A stretch of DNA of 64,000 nt from Pedobacter sp. N36a (GCF_014472395.1 NZ_JACSZW010000004.1:1-64000); one strand, 5' to 3'. Shown: positions 8,992 through 19,650, counted from the first letter of the stretch. Notes: a model not told the origin generated them from the sequence alone. A program made the numbers and translations.

Positions 8992-9519
8992 TTAAAACAA
9001 TTGATGAATATCCTTTTTAATCAGATCCAGCGTCAAATCATAAGGATTGTCTGGTATTTCTGCCATCTGCTGCAGCACTTTTTTACTTAAATCCATCCCT
9101 GTAGCTTGTTCAGGTAATCCCTGCACCCCATTATTTACCATCGCTAAAGTATCGTCCTTTAGTTTACGGATCACATTCCATATTCTTTCAGAAACATACA
9201 ATTGCTGCGTCACATTGTGCTGATATTCAGACCTGATTTCATTCAAAATCGAAGCCTGTAGCTCTGGCACTGAAATCCCAGGCATATATACCCGAAGCAG
9301 TAAGTTACTTGGGTTAATTCTTTCTACAAATATAATTAAGCGTTCATGCGCTTGGAGGCGTAAGCCAAATAGCTGTGTTCTTTCGTCTTTCTTTCCGGCA
9401 AATCTCAATCTAAAATACTTATCAATGTCGTTCTTGATCAGATAGTAACCTACAGAAACGGTCACTACACCGGCAACTGTTATTGGCACTACTGTTGTTA
9501 ATATAGATTCTATACTCAT
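8992..9519 (-). CDS. Membrane-anchored hypothetical protein, DUF7935-type
   Basis: A 175-residue protein with one N-terminal membrane helix (about residues 7-28) followed by a basic segment and a soluble helical domain. It resembles the conserved Bacteroidetes family annotated as DUF7935, which is known only as hypothetical. It sits directly upstream of the acyl-CoA mutase gene with a 2-nt gap, so the two should be translated from one message. The pairing hints at a link with the mutase, but nothing in the sequence identifies an activity. The topology would put the soluble part in the cytoplasm if the N-terminus is outside. Confidence 0.65.
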   Translation of the reverse strand: MSIESILTTVVPITVAGVVTVSVGYYLIKNDIDKYFRLRFAGKKDERTQLFGLRLQAHERLIIFVERINPSNLLLRVYMPGISVPELQASILNEIRSEYQHNVTQQLYVSERIWNVIRKLKDDTLAMVNNGVQGLPEQATGMDLSKKVLQQMAEIPDNPYDLTLDLIKKDIHQLF

Positions 9520-9554
9520 TCCTTTGTTTAAATACCGTAATAATTAGCGATAAC

Positions 9555-9586
9555 CCTGACAAAAATGTACATTTTATTTATATTTG
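9555..9586 (+). promoter_or_regulatory. Promoter of the A-type Fe-S carrier gene
   Basis: The -7 box TATATTTG (9579-9586) lies 20 nt after CCTG (9555-9558), a weak -33. The predicted start site is about 15 nt before the ATG at 9608. Confidence 0.55.
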
Positions 9587-9607
9587 TTGTTCCTAATTTT
9601 AAATAAC

Positions 9608-9961
9608 ATGAGTAATACAGTTGATACCGCATTTGCACCGGTTACGTTTACAGAAACTGCTGTAAAAGAACTTTTTAAGTTAAAAGACCAACAAGAAATC
9701 GCTGACGACTTCGGCTTACGTGTAGGAGTAGAAGGTGGTGGCTGCTCAGGAATGAGTTATGTTTTAGGTTTCGATCAAAAGAAAGAAGGAGATCAGGAAT
9801 ACATCATTGATGGTATTAAGGTTTTCATGCACAAAGCACACCAAATGTATTTAATGGGAATGCAGGTAGATTGGCAAGACGGACTAAATTCAAGAGGATT
9901 TACGTTCAACAACCCCAATGCAGCCAGCACATGCGGCTGCGGTACCAGCTTCTCTGCATAA
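9608..9961 (+). CDS. HesB/IscA family iron-sulfur cluster carrier
   Basis: A 117-residue A-type carrier, counted from the ATG at 9608; an in-frame TTG at 9584 lies inside the -7 promoter box and is unlikely. The three cluster-binding cysteines are Cys46 (in EGGGCSGMSY) and Cys109 and Cys111 (in the terminal TCGCG motif). These proteins hold a 2Fe-2S or 4Fe-4S cluster as a dimer and pass it to apo-enzymes. The gene is a single transcription unit with its own promoter and a rho-independent terminator. No isc or suf scaffold genes are nearby. Confidence 0.93.
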   Translation: MSNTVDTAFAPVTFTETAVKELFKLKDQQEIADDFGLRVGVEGGGCSGMSYVLGFDQKKEGDQEYIIDGIKVFMHKAHQMYLMGMQVDWQDGLNSRGFTFNNPNAASTCGCGTSFSA

Positions 9962-10008
9962 ATAGATTTTTATATAGGGAATTAGGTTTCCTTTGTAACA
10001 TTATAACA

Positions 10009-10038
10009 GGTCTCGTTGTCTTAACAACGGGACTTTTT
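10009..10038 (+). terminator. Intrinsic terminator after the Fe-S carrier gene
   Basis: An 11-bp stem (10009-10019 with 10024-10034, including G-T pairs) has a 4-nt CTTA loop and is followed by TTTTTATTTTT. It ends the upstream gene before the ABC permease. Confidence 0.8.
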
Positions 10039-10072
10039 ATTTTTATCCCTTCAAGAATCTTATTTCTAAAGA

Positions 10073-11305
10073 ATGACCTACACAGAAAACGTAAGAATTG
10101 CCATACAATCTATAAAAAGTAATCGGTTGCGCACCATGCTGACCGCGTTGATCATTGCGATAGGCTTATCTGCTTTAGTAGGCATTCTAACCACCCTGGA
10201 TGCAGTAAAAACTAGCATGACAGAAGCTTTCTCAAGCATGGGAGCTAATTCCTTTACCATTAGAAATCGTGGAGTAGGCATTCGGATTGGAGGCGGCGGA
10301 AAAAGACCAAAACCCTTCAAGAGCATTCGTTACGAAGATGCCATTGCCTTTAAGAACCAGCTAAAAACCCCAGCAACAGTAGCGATCAATGTAATGGTAA
10401 CTTATGGTGCCACTATCAAATATGGAACGGAAAAGACCAATCCCAATATCAATATTCAGGGAATCGATGAAAATGGTATGAATTCCATGGGACTTGAACT
10501 CACATCGGGCAGGAATTTTACCACCACAGAAGTGGAGAATGGGAATAACGTTTGTATTATCGGAAGTGAGGTCAGTGAAAAACTATTCAAAAAAGAATCT
10601 CCTATAGATAAAATCATTAACGTTGGCGGTACCCGGTTAAAGGTGATCGGTTTGCTGGCTTCAAAAGGATCCAGTATGGGCTTCTCCGGAGATAGAGCTG
10701 TCTATGTTCCTTTATTAAAGGCTAAGAAAATCAATTCAAATGGCAACCCTTCTTATAACATAGTGGTAATGGTGCCCAACAATGAAATGCAGGAAGACAT
10801 CATTGGAGAAGCTACTGCTGAATTTAGAAACATCAGAAAAGTTAAGGTTGCTGAACCAAATAACTTCGAGATCATAAAAAGTGATGCCATTGCCCAAACC
10901 CTATTTGAAAACTTAAAATATGTGGTATGGGGTGGAATTGCGATTGGGGCGATTACTCTAATTGGCGCTTCTATTGGCTTAATGAACATCATGTTAGTCT
11001 CTGTAACAGAACGAACAAGAGAAATAGGGATCAGGAAAGCAATTGGTGCCAATCCATCTGTGATCCGTAAACAATTTTTAATTGAGGCTGTGATTATTTG
11101 TCTGATGGGAGGTGCATTTGGAATCTTCCTCGGGATCACCATAGGCAACGTAATCTCGCTGGCCATGGGCGGCTCCTTTATCATTCCATGGCTGTGGATC
11201 TTTGGAGGATTCGTACTTTGTGTGCTCGTAGGAATCATGTCCGGTTATTACCCAGCTAAAAAAGCATCTAAATTAGATCCTGTGGAAGCTTTAAGATATG
11301 AGTAA
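10073..11305 (+). CDS. MacB/FtsX-type ABC transporter permease
   Basis: A 410-residue permease of the MacB architecture. A first membrane helix (about 20-42) is followed by a large periplasmic MacB_PCD domain (about 45-275), then the FtsX-like domain with three helices near 283-308, 336-362 and 375-397. The cytoplasmic coupling block TERTREIGIRKAIGA (about 312-326) and the ending PAKKASKLDPVEALRYE are hallmarks. Such permeases work with a LolD/MacB-type ATPase in export or mechanotransmission at the envelope. No ATPase gene is adjacent, so the partner must be encoded elsewhere. The gene is monocistronic and ends at a very strong hairpin. Confidence 0.92.
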   Translation: MTYTENVRIAIQSIKSNRLRTMLTALIIAIGLSALVGILTTLDAVKTSMTEAFSSMGANSFTIRNRGVGIRIGGGGKRPKPFKSIRYEDAIAFKNQLKTPATVAINVMVTYGATIKYGTEKTNPNINIQGIDENGMNSMGLELTSGRNFTTTEVENGNNVCIIGSEVSEKLFKKESPIDKIINVGGTRLKVIGLLASKGSSMGFSGDRAVYVPLLKAKKINSNGNPSYNIVVMVPNNEMQEDIIGEATAEFRNIRKVKVAEPNNFEIIKSDAIAQTLFENLKYVVWGGIAIGAITLIGASIGLMNIMLVSVTERTREIGIRKAIGANPSVIRKQFLIEAVIICLMGGAFGIFLGITIGNVISLAMGGSFIIPWLWIFGGFVLCVLVGIMSGYYPAKKASKLDPVEALRYE

Positions 11306-11316
11306 TTATAAAAACG

Positions 11317-11373
11317 CTATATATCAACAAGAAAGGCCAGCTTTATAAGCTGGCCTTTCTTGTTGATATATAG
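11317..11373. terminator. 27-bp perfect hairpin, bidirectional terminator
   Basis: Perfectly complementary arms of 27 nt (11317-11343 and 11347-11373) surround a 3-nt TAT loop. It lies between the convergent permease and dTDP-glucose dehydratase genes and would block read-through in both directions. It is unusually long and perfect, although no pure T-run follows. Confidence 0.8.
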
Positions 11374-11379
11374 TAGACT

Positions 11380-12435
11380 TTATCTACCTTGGTATTGTGT
11401 TTCGTAATAAGCTTTATAGTTTCCAGAAGTCACATTTGAAAGCCATTCTTCATTTTCCAGGTACCATTCCACTGTTTTCTCCAGCCCTTCTTCAAACTGA
11501 AGACTAGGCACCCAGTCCAATTTGTTTTGCAATTTCGTAGAATCAATCGCATAACGCAGGTCATGTCCAGCTCTATCAGTTACAAAAGTGATTAACTTCG
11601 CTGAGTCACCTGGTGTTCTGTTCAGTTTACGGTCCATGATGTCACATAGTAAATGGATCAAATCGATGTTTTTCCACTCATTATGTCCACCGATGTTATA
11701 CGTTTCACCAGTTTTTGCTCCATGGAAAATCACATCAATTGCACGTGCATGATCTTCTACCCAAAGCCAGTCTCGCACATTCTCTCCTTTGCCATAAACT
11801 GGAACAGGCAAATTATTTTTGATATTATTGATCGCTAATGGGATCAATTTTTCAGGAAAATGGTTTGAACCATAGTTATTTGAGCAATTAGAAATCACCA
11901 CATCTAAGCCATAAGTATCATGATAAGCCCTTACAAAATGATCAGAAGATGCTTTTGATGCGGAGTAAGGACTATGCGGGTCATAAGCGGTAGTTTCTGT
12001 AAACATTCCTGTTTCGCCCAATGCACCATATACTTCATCAGTAGACACATGATAGAACCGTTTTTTATCATAATCACCTTTCCAATGGGCTCTTGCAGCA
12101 TTCAAAAGGTTTACAGTACCGATTACATTGGTCATCACAAATGCTGTTGGATCAGCAATTGATCTGTCTACATGAGATTCTGCGGCCAAATGTATGACTG
12201 CATCAAAATTCTCCTTTTCAAATAAATCATTCATGGCTACAGCATCAGTGATGTCTGCTTTCACAAAGCGATAATTTGGCAAATCTTCTACATCGGTTAG
12301 GTTTGCCAAGTTTCCGGCGTAAGTTAAAACATCCAGATTTAGGATTTCATAATCCGGATAATTGCGCACAAAGCGACGTACTACGTGTGAGCCAATAAAT
12401 CCAGCGCCACCCGTGATTAATATTTTCTTTTTCAT
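11380..12435 (-). CDS. rfbB: dTDP-glucose 4,6-dehydratase
   Basis: A 351-residue extended SDR when started at the ATG at 12435, giving the usual MKKKILITGGAGFIGSH; an upstream in-frame ATG at 12450 is possible. The NAD motif GGAGFIG is at 9-15. The dehydratase signature STDEVYG is at 131-137, whose Asp and Glu carry out the elimination. The YSASK catalytic pair is Tyr157/Lys161. It converts dTDP-glucose to dTDP-4-keto-6-deoxyglucose, the precursor of rhamnose and other deoxysugars. It is the last gene of the leftward nucleotide-sugar operon; the other rfb genes (A, C, D) are not in the window. Confidence 0.95.
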   Translation of the reverse strand: MKKKILITGGAGFIGSHVVRRFVRNYPDYEILNLDVLTYAGNLANLTDVEDLPNYRFVKADITDAVAMNDLFEKENFDAVIHLAAESHVDRSIADPTAFVMTNVIGTVNLLNAARAHWKGDYDKKRFYHVSTDEVYGALGETGMFTETTAYDPHSPYSASKASSDHFVRAYHDTYGLDVVISNCSNNYGSNHFPEKLIPLAINNIKNNLPVPVYGKGENVRDWLWVEDHARAIDVIFHGAKTGETYNIGGHNEWKNIDLIHLLCDIMDRKLNRTPGDSAKLITFVTDRAGHDLRYAIDSTKLQNKLDWVPSLQFEEGLEKTVEWYLENEEWLSNVTSGNYKAYYETQYQGR

Positions 12436-12469
12436 TTCAATAGATTTCATTTTCAATACTCAGTGTACC

Positions 12470-13036
12470 TTAAATTTCTTTAGGCAAACCTAATTCTTCA
12501 GCAACAGGAGCTGTTTTATGCTGATATAATTTTGCCAAAACCTCATTAAAACTTGGTTTAAGGTCAAATTGAGTTTCCTCATGCATTTTCAGGTACTTAT
12601 TATATACAGAAAATACAGACTTGGCAAAATAGATCATTAACTTTTCATTGAACTTATGCAGCGTAGAAAATACGCCCTCATTAAAATCGATGGGAATTCC
12701 TTTGAAAAGATGAATTCGTAATTCTATTTCAGAATTCAAGTCTTTCGTCACCTTAAAATGGTGGGTAATGCTGCCGTTTAGCTTCCTCATTTTAAGTAAC
12801 GCTTCTTTAGCATTTCTTCTTCTATTGGACATCAGCTCTTCAATTTCCTCATCAATGCGGGCGCTAAGCTGCTCCTGCCTGTCTACCAAATCCTGCTCCC
12901 CTTCCATCAATAAAAAATGTAAGTGTTCCGTCAGGATTTTATCTTTCGCGATCAACCGGAGCAACAGCTTATCCTTTTCCTTTTCAGGAAGGGATTTAAT
13001 TTCCAGCTTGAGGTCTTTATGCTCGCTCAGTAACAT
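12470..13036 (-). CDS. Unknown helical protein in nucleotide-sugar operon
   Basis: A 188-residue protein, rich in Lys, Glu and Leu, predicted to be mostly helical with coiled-coil character in residues 10-85. No signal peptide, membrane segment or catalytic motif is visible, and I do not recognise a family. Its ATG immediately follows the galE stop codon (no gap), and the rfbB gene follows 34 nt after it, so it is embedded in the sugar-nucleotide operon. Co-expression suggests a role in surface polysaccharide production, but that is only context. Confidence 0.6.
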   Translation of the reverse strand: MLLSEHKDLKLEIKSLPEKEKDKLLLRLIAKDKILTEHLHFLLMEGEQDLVDRQEQLSARIDEEIEELMSNRRRNAKEALLKMRKLNGSITHHFKVTKDLNSEIELRIHLFKGIPIDFNEGVFSTLHKFNEKLMIYFAKSVFSVYNKYLKMHEETQFDLKPSFNEVLAKLYQHKTAPVAEELGLPKEI

Positions 13037-14059
13037 CTAAAAAGAGTTATCTTTTAAATATTTTTCCCAATTCCATGCAGAAGACATCATGATATTGATA
13101 TCACGTTCAGCTGTCCAACCTAAATCTTTAGCTGATTTAGTCACATCACCCCAAACTTTTTCAATATCACCTTCTCTTCTCGCACCAATAGTATAACTCA
13201 ATTTTTGGCCCGTTGCCTTTTCAAAGGCTTCAATCACCTGTAATACGGTAGTACCTGTACCCGTACCTAAATTGAAAACTTCATAATTTGTTTCCGCTTG
13301 ATTGCTTTCTAACCTTTGGATAGCCGCCACATGAGCTTTAGCTAAATCTACTACATGGATATAATCTCTGATGGCACTGCCATCTGGAGTATCATAATCA
13401 TTTCCATAAACCGTAATTGGTCCACGTTTTCCAATGGCAGACTGTGTAATAAAAGGAACCAAATTTTGAGGAACTCCGATTGGCAATTCGCCAATTAATG
13501 CGGAATCATGTGCACCTACCGGGTTAAAGTAACGCAAAGCAATCACATTTAATTCAGGAGTTACGGCACAGCTTTCCTGCAAAATCTCTTCTGCGATCTG
13601 TTTGGTGTTGCCATAAGGAGATTCTGCTTTTTTAACTGGTGCAACTTCTGTTACTGGCAGCACATCTGGCTGACCATAAACTGTACAAGATGAAGAAAAC
13701 ACAAGATTTAACTTACTATTAAAGCCATTGATGACATTAATTAAAGAATAAAAATTATTTCTGTAGTATTTTAAAGGTTGTTGAACAGACTCACCAACTG
13801 CTTTAAATGCAGCAAAATGAATTACACCTGAGATGTCAGTATTTGCCTCAGCAAATGCTTTCACTTTTACCTCATCACATAAATCCAATTCAACGAACTC
13901 AGGTACTCTTCCGGTAATGACTTCAATCTGTTTAAGGATTTTCGGATTAGAGTTAGAAAAATCATCAACGATCACTACGTCATATCCAGCATTATAAAGC
14001 TCAACGACAGTATGTGATCCAATAAAACCGGTACCACCAGTTACTAGTATTTTCGACAT
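13037..14059 (-). CDS. galE: UDP-glucose 4-epimerase
   Basis: A 340-residue extended SDR. The NAD motif GGTGFIG is at 8-14, the catalytic serine lies in the SSSCTVYG block (122-129), and the catalytic Tyr149 and Lys153 are in YGNTK. The length and the YFNPVGAH block (about 178-185) match GalE. It interconverts UDP-glucose and UDP-galactose through a 4-keto intermediate. It is the third gene of the leftward operon, 9 nt downstream of the UDP-glucuronate decarboxylase gene. Confidence 0.94.
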   Translation of the reverse strand: MSKILVTGGTGFIGSHTVVELYNAGYDVVIVDDFSNSNPKILKQIEVITGRVPEFVELDLCDEVKVKAFAEANTDISGVIHFAAFKAVGESVQQPLKYYRNNFYSLINVINGFNSKLNLVFSSSCTVYGQPDVLPVTEVAPVKKAESPYGNTKQIAEEILQESCAVTPELNVIALRYFNPVGAHDSALIGELPIGVPQNLVPFITQSAIGKRGPITVYGNDYDTPDGSAIRDYIHVVDLAKAHVAAIQRLESNQAETNYEVFNLGTGTGTTVLQVIEAFEKATGQKLSYTIGARREGDIEKVWGDVTKSAKDLGWTAERDINIMMSSAWNWEKYLKDNSF

Positions 14060-14068
14060 TATTATATA

Positions 14069-15057
<989 letters not shown>

Positions 15058-15058
<1 letters not shown>

Positions 15059-16368
15059 TACCCTATTAATTTACGACCAATACTATTATAATAATAACCC
15101 AAATCGATCATTTTTTCCAGATCGTATAAATTACGTCCATCAAAAATTACTTTATTACTCAGGTTTTCTTCCATTTTTTCAAAATCAGGATTTCTAAAAA
15201 CAGACCATTCTGTAGCGATCAATAATGCATCCGCATTTTGTAGCGCTTCATACTGATCGGCAACAAAGCTGATCTTATCGCCTAAAAGACGTTTCACATT
15301 CTCCATTCCTTCCGGATCGAAGGCAGCAACAGTAGCGCCATGCTTGATCAGCTCATCGATAATGTATAAGGCTGGTGCCTCACGAATATCGTCGGTTTCT
15401 GGCTTAAAAGCCAATCCCCATAAAGCAAAATGCTTGCCTTTCAGTTCACCTTTATAATATTTCAGCAGCTTATCTACCAAAACTGTCTTTTGCTTTTCAT
15501 TTACATCCATCACCGCTTTTAGGATCTGGAAATCATATTGATGTTCATCAGCAGATTTAGCCAAAGCCTGAACATCTTTAGGGAAGCAGCTTCCTCCGTA
15601 TCCGATTCCAGGGAAAAGGAAACGTTTACCAATTCTGGCATCAGAACCAATTCCTTTTCGTACAGCATCTACATCTGCATTCACAATCTCACAAAGGTTT
15701 GCGATCTCATTCATGAATGTAATTTTCGTAGCCAGGAAAGAATTGGCTGCATATTTTGTCAGCTCCGAAGAACGCTCATCCATAAACAGGATTGGATTGC
15801 CTTGTCTCACATAAGGACCGTACAATTCTGCCATTAACTTCTGTGCTCTTTCACTTGTTGTACCGATCACCACGCGGTCTGGCTTCATGAAATCTTCTAC
15901 AGCTACCCCCTCACGAAGAAATTCGGGGTTAGAAACCACATCAATTTCTATGTTTGTGTTGGCTTCAAAAACCGCGCGCACTTTATCTGCTGTCCCTACT
16001 GGTACGGTAGATTTGTTGACAATCACTTTGTACTCCGTAACCAATTTAGAAATATCTTTTGCCGCACCAAGGATATAGGAAAGATCAGCAGCACCATCAC
16101 CTCCAGGAGGAGTTGGTAAAGCCATAAATATAATCTGTGCATCCTGAATACCATGTGCCAGATCAGTCGTAAAAGTTAACCTCCCCTGAGCAATATTTCT
16201 ATGAAATAACACGTCAAGTCCTGGTTCATAGATGGGTACCTGACCATCCTGCATCTTTTTAACTTTAGCAGCATCTATATCTACACAAATTACTTTGTTT
16301 CCTGTTTCTGCTAAGCAGGTACCAGTTACCAAACCCACATATCCTGTTCCAATAACAGCTATTTTCAT
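15058..16368 (-). CDS. ugd: UDP-glucose 6-dehydrogenase
   Basis: A 436-residue member of the UDP-glucose/GDP-mannose dehydrogenase family. The N-terminal NAD motif GTGYVG is at 7-12. The catalytic Cys261 sits in [12 protein letters not shown], with the thioester-forming geometry of the family. The third domain begins near residue 315 ([17 protein letters not shown]). It oxidises UDP-glucose twice to UDP-glucuronate. It is the first gene of the five-gene leftward operon and is divergent from the Kdo transferase gene, 63 nt away. Confidence 0.95.
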
Positions 16369-16431
16369 ATATTAATTACGTTTTAATTTTAATGAAGTAT
16401 CTTCGGCTAAGATAATAAATAAACACACAAA

Positions 16432-17649
16432 ATGCTTTGGCTTTATAATATAGGAATCTCTTTTTATGGATTAGTGCTGCGCGTATTTTCCTTATTCAAC
16501 ACAAAAGCTAAACTGTTTATCGAGGGTAGAACTCAACTTTTTGAGCATATTGAAAAAACGCTGGATCCTTCGATAACCAATATATGGTTTCATTTTGCCT
16601 CACTGGGCGAATTCGAGCAAGGAAGACCCGTTTTGGAAAAAATAAAAAACCTCTATCCCCATAAGAATATTGTGGTTACTTTCTTCTCTCCTTCGGGATA
16701 TGAAATCAGAAAAAACTATGCTTTGGCAGCTGGTGTTTTTTATCTGCCTTTGGATACTTCGGCGAATGCCAGAAAATTTGTTGCGGCGATCAAACCTGAA
16801 ATCGCCATCTTCACTAAGTATGAATATTGGTACCACTATTTCAAAGTCTTACATCAGCAAAACATTCCCTTATATGTAATTTCTGGGATTTTCCGGCCAG
16901 ATCAGATATTTTTCAAATGGTACGGCTCCTTTAACCGGAAAATTCTAAGTTTCGTCAATCATTTCTTTGTTCAAAACCAAGAGAGTGTTGACTTATTAAA
17001 AAGTATCCATTTGGAAAATGTAAGTCTAAGCGGAGATACCCGCTTCGACCGGGTGGCAGAAAATGCCCAATCGCCAAAAACCATTCAGGAGGTCGCAGAT
17101 TTCTGCGGGTCAGATCCGGTGTTTATTGCTGGCAGCAGCTGGCCGGCTGACGAGCAGTTGATCGCTGGACTTATTGCCCAGCATCCAGACTGGAAATTCA
17201 TCATTGCACCGCATGAAACAGACGATTCACATATTGCAGCGCTAAAAAAAAATATTCCTGCAGCAATTACTCATTCCGAACTATTAAAAGGAAGTGAAAA
17301 AATTGCCCAAACCCTAATCATAGACAACATCGGCATGCTTTCCTCGCTTTATCAATATGGCACCATTGCCTATATCGGTGGAGGATTCGGGGCAGGCATT
17401 CACAACACCCTCGAAGCTGCTGCTTATGGAATTCCCGTAATTTTTGGCCCTAAGTATGCTAAGTTCCAAGAGGCAAAAGACCTAATTGAAATTGGAGCAG
17501 CTATTAGTATTGAAACAGAAAGCGATCTTTCTGCCGCTTTTCTGCAATTCCAGAAGAATGCAGCTGCGGGAAAGATCGCTCAGAAATATGTACAGGACAA
17601 AACCGGTTCTACCCGCCAGATCCTGGATTATATTGCTCGTAATTTCTAA
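16432..17649 (+). CDS. waaA: 3-deoxy-D-manno-octulosonic acid (Kdo) transferase
   Basis: A 405-residue GT30 enzyme that transfers Kdo from CMP-Kdo to lipid IVA in LPS core synthesis. A hydrophobic N-terminal segment (about 5-22) anchors it to the inner face of the membrane. The catalytic base is expected at Glu60 in HFASLGEFEQGRP. The C-terminal CMP-Kdo-binding domain includes IGGGFGAGIHNTLEAAAYG (about 309-327), the family hallmark. It is divergent from the ugd operon, so lipid A core and sugar-nucleotide genes share one short promoter region. It converges on hemH with a 45-nt gap and no visible terminator. Confidence 0.95.
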   Translation: MLWLYNIGISFYGLVLRVFSLFNTKAKLFIEGRTQLFEHIEKTLDPSITNIWFHFASLGEFEQGRPVLEKIKNLYPHKNIVVTFFSPSGYEIRKNYALAAGVFYLPLDTSANARKFVAAIKPEIAIFTKYEYWYHYFKVLHQQNIPLYVISGIFRPDQIFFKWYGSFNRKILSFVNHFFVQNQESVDLLKSIHLENVSLSGDTRFDRVAENAQSPKTIQEVADFCGSDPVFIAGSSWPADEQLIAGLIAQHPDWKFIIAPHETDDSHIAALKKNIPAAITHSELLKGSEKIAQTLIIDNIGMLSSLYQYGTIAYIGGGFGAGIHNTLEAAAYGIPVIFGPKYAKFQEAKDLIEIGAAISIETESDLSAAFLQFQKNAAAGKIAQKYVQDKTGSTRQILDYIARNF

Positions 17650-17694
17650 TTCTTCGGCAGAAACTATTGTTTTCTATCGGTTACGAAGTGATGC

Positions 17695-18711
17695 TTATGA
17701 TGGTTTCACCATTTCAACTAGTGCTTCAATAAACTTGGGGTCGTCATTTAAACTGGCGACCAACTGAACTTCTTCACCTCCAAGGGCTCTAAACTCTTCA
17801 TGATATTCCACGCTGACTTCGTACAGTGTTTCTAAACAATCTGCCACAAAGGCCGGACAGAATACCAAAAGTCTCTTTTTACCTTTTTCCGCAAGTTCTT
17901 TTAAAACATCACTGGTATAAGGCTGTACCCAAGGGTCTTTCCCTAATCTCGATTGGAAACATACGGAATACTTCTCAGCAGAAATGTTCAATCTTTTAGC
18001 GATCAGTCTGGCGGTATCATGACACTGTGCAGAATAGCAAAACTTGTTCACATCGGTTAGGGTACTACAGCAATTTTCTTTTTTCAAGCAATGCTGGCCG
18101 GTATGGTCACATTTCTTTAATTGTCTTTCTGGCAAGCCATGGAAACTAAATAAGATCTGATCATAACTTTCCGGCTGATACTTTTGTGCATTTTCAGCGA
18201 AAGTATCGATCATCAATTCATTATCATGGAAAGAGTTGATGAAGCTAATTGGCGGAACCGTTTGCCATCTACTCACCAGTTCCATCACCTTTTGGATCAC
18301 CGAACCTGTACTAGCAGAGGCATATTGCGGAAATAAAGGAATCACTTGAATGCTTTCTACCAACCCAGCTTTTAGTCTGTCCAGACCGGAAGCAATAGAA
18401 GGATTTTGATAGCGCATGGCCAATTCAACCTGATATTCATCGCCAAGTTTCTCCTGTAGCATGGCTGCCTGAATCTTGCTGTAATACAATAAAGGCGATC
18501 CATTTTCATCCCATATCTCCTTGTATAATTTAGAAGTTTTAGGGCTGCGAAAAGGAACAATAATTCCTTTCACTAATAATGTTCTCTGAAAAGCGCTGAT
18601 ATCAATCACACGCTCATCCATCAAGAACTCGTCAAGATATGTTCTTACATCACTTACTTCCGGACTATCCGGAGTTCCTAAATTCACTAGCAGTATGCCC
18701 TTTTTTCCCAT
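17695..18711 (-). CDS. hemH: Ferrochelatase
   Basis: A 338-residue ferrochelatase, which inserts Fe2+ into protoporphyrin IX (or coproporphyrin III) in the last steps of haem synthesis. The N-terminal GILLVNLGTPDSP (5-17) and the catalytic FSFHGLPERQ with His191 are diagnostic. CX6-type cysteines at 201 and 208 and a KKENCC stretch may ligate a cluster, as in some bacterial ferrochelatases, but this is not certain. No signal peptide is present. A TATTTTTG -7 box lies 9 nt before the ATG, implying a very short leader. Confidence 0.95.
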   Translation of the reverse strand: MGKKGILLVNLGTPDSPEVSDVRTYLDEFLMDERVIDISAFQRTLLVKGIIVPFRSPKTSKLYKEIWDENGSPLLYYSKIQAAMLQEKLGDEYQVELAMRYQNPSIASGLDRLKAGLVESIQVIPLFPQYASASTGSVIQKVMELVSRWQTVPPISFINSFHDNELMIDTFAENAQKYQPESYDQILFSFHGLPERQLKKCDHTGQHCLKKENCCSTLTDVNKFCYSAQCHDTARLIAKRLNISAEKYSVCFQSRLGKDPWVQPYTSDVLKELAEKGKKRLLVFCPAFVADCLETLYEVSVEYHEEFRALGGEEVQLVASLNDDPKFIEALVEMVKPS

Positions 18712-18719
18712 AATTTTAG

Positions 18720-18727
18720 CAAAAATA
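18720..18727 (-). promoter_or_regulatory. hemH promoter -7 box
   Basis: TATTTTTG on the minus strand matches TAnnTTTG, with its final G 9 nt upstream of the hemH ATG. The -33 element is weak. The transcript would be nearly leaderless. Confidence 0.4.
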
Positions 18728-18801
18728 ATTAATCAAATGATTATAACTCGGTATCTCTACTCGGAAAACCAATAATTACTTTTTTATGATGTTATATTGT
18801 A

Positions 18802-19650
18802 TTAATAAGATTCTAAAGTTGATTTTACCTGTTCCATTAGCCACATTGGTGTAGACGTAGCTCCACAAATCCCGACTTTATCATTTGCAGCAAACCAACT
18901 TTGATCGATTTCTTCCACATTTGAAATAAAGTAGGCATTAGGATTGTATTTTTTGCAGACATCATATAAGACCTTTCCATTGGAAGATTTCTTACCGGAT
19001 ACAAAGATGATCTTATCAAAATCAACGACGAATTTTTCCAGATCTCCATAACGGTTAGAAACCTGTCGGCAAATGGTATCATTTGCTTTCACTTCATACC
19101 CCCTACTCAGCAGTTGTTCTTTGATGTGATAAAATTTATCTGTGCTTTTGGTGGTCTGACTGTATAAAGTGAATTTCGAAGGTAAATCCACGTCATCCAA
19201 TTCTGCGAGATCCTGAAACACGATGGCTTTCCCATCTGTTTGTCCTTGTAAACCGATCACTTCCGCATGACCATGTTTTCCGAAGATCAGAATCTGTTCG
19301 TCGTCGTCATGTGAATTCTTGATCCTATTCTGCAGTTTTAACACTACCGGACAGGAAGCATCAATTAGGATCAAATTATTTTCCATCGCCAACTGATAAG
19401 TTGCTGGCGCTTCCCCATGTGCTCTGATCAAAACCTTTTCATTTTTCAAAGTCTGCAGCTGCTCGTGATCGATGATACGAAGTCCTTTAGCAGTTAATCG
19501 CTTCACCTCTTCATCATTGTGCACAATGTCGCCGAGGCAATATAAATAATCTTCATGGTCTAAAATATCCTCAGCCATGTCGATTGCATATACTACTCCG
19601 AAACAAAATCCTGATGCTTTATCTATCGTGACGGCTAAATCGTATTTCAT
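18802..19650 (-). CDS. ispH: 4-hydroxy-3-methylbut-2-enyl diphosphate reductase
   Basis: A 282-residue IspH (LytB), the last enzyme of the MEP isoprenoid pathway, producing IPP and DMAPP from HMBPP. The three ligands of the catalytic 4Fe-4S cluster are Cys16 (GFCFGV), Cys100 (DASCP) and Cys194 (TICRQV). The RAHGE motif with His78 contacts the diphosphate. The length is normal. It lies upstream of hemH (90-nt gap) and has its own TAATTTTG -7 box, so it may be a separate unit. The presence of this gene means the organism uses the MEP route. Confidence 0.96.
   Translation of the reverse strand: MKYDLAVTIDKASGFCFGVVYAIDMAEDILDHEDYLYCLGDIVHNDEEVKRLTAKGLRIIDHEQLQTLKNEKVLIRAHGEAPATYQLAMENNLILIDASCPVVLKLQNRIKNSHDDDEQILIFGKHGHAEVIGLQGQTDGKAIVFQDLAELDDVDLPSKFTLYSQTTKSTDKFYHIKEQLLSRGYEVKANDTICRQVSNRYGDLEKFVVDFDKIIFVSGKKSSNGKVLYDVCKKYNPNAYFISNVEEIDQSWFAANDKVGICGATSTPMWLMEQVKSTLESY

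Noticed and set aside
10753..11238. A 161-codon minus-strand reading frame
   Set aside because: It lies wholly inside the ABC permease gene, which has clear family motifs. The antisense frame has low-complexity composition and no recognisable domain.
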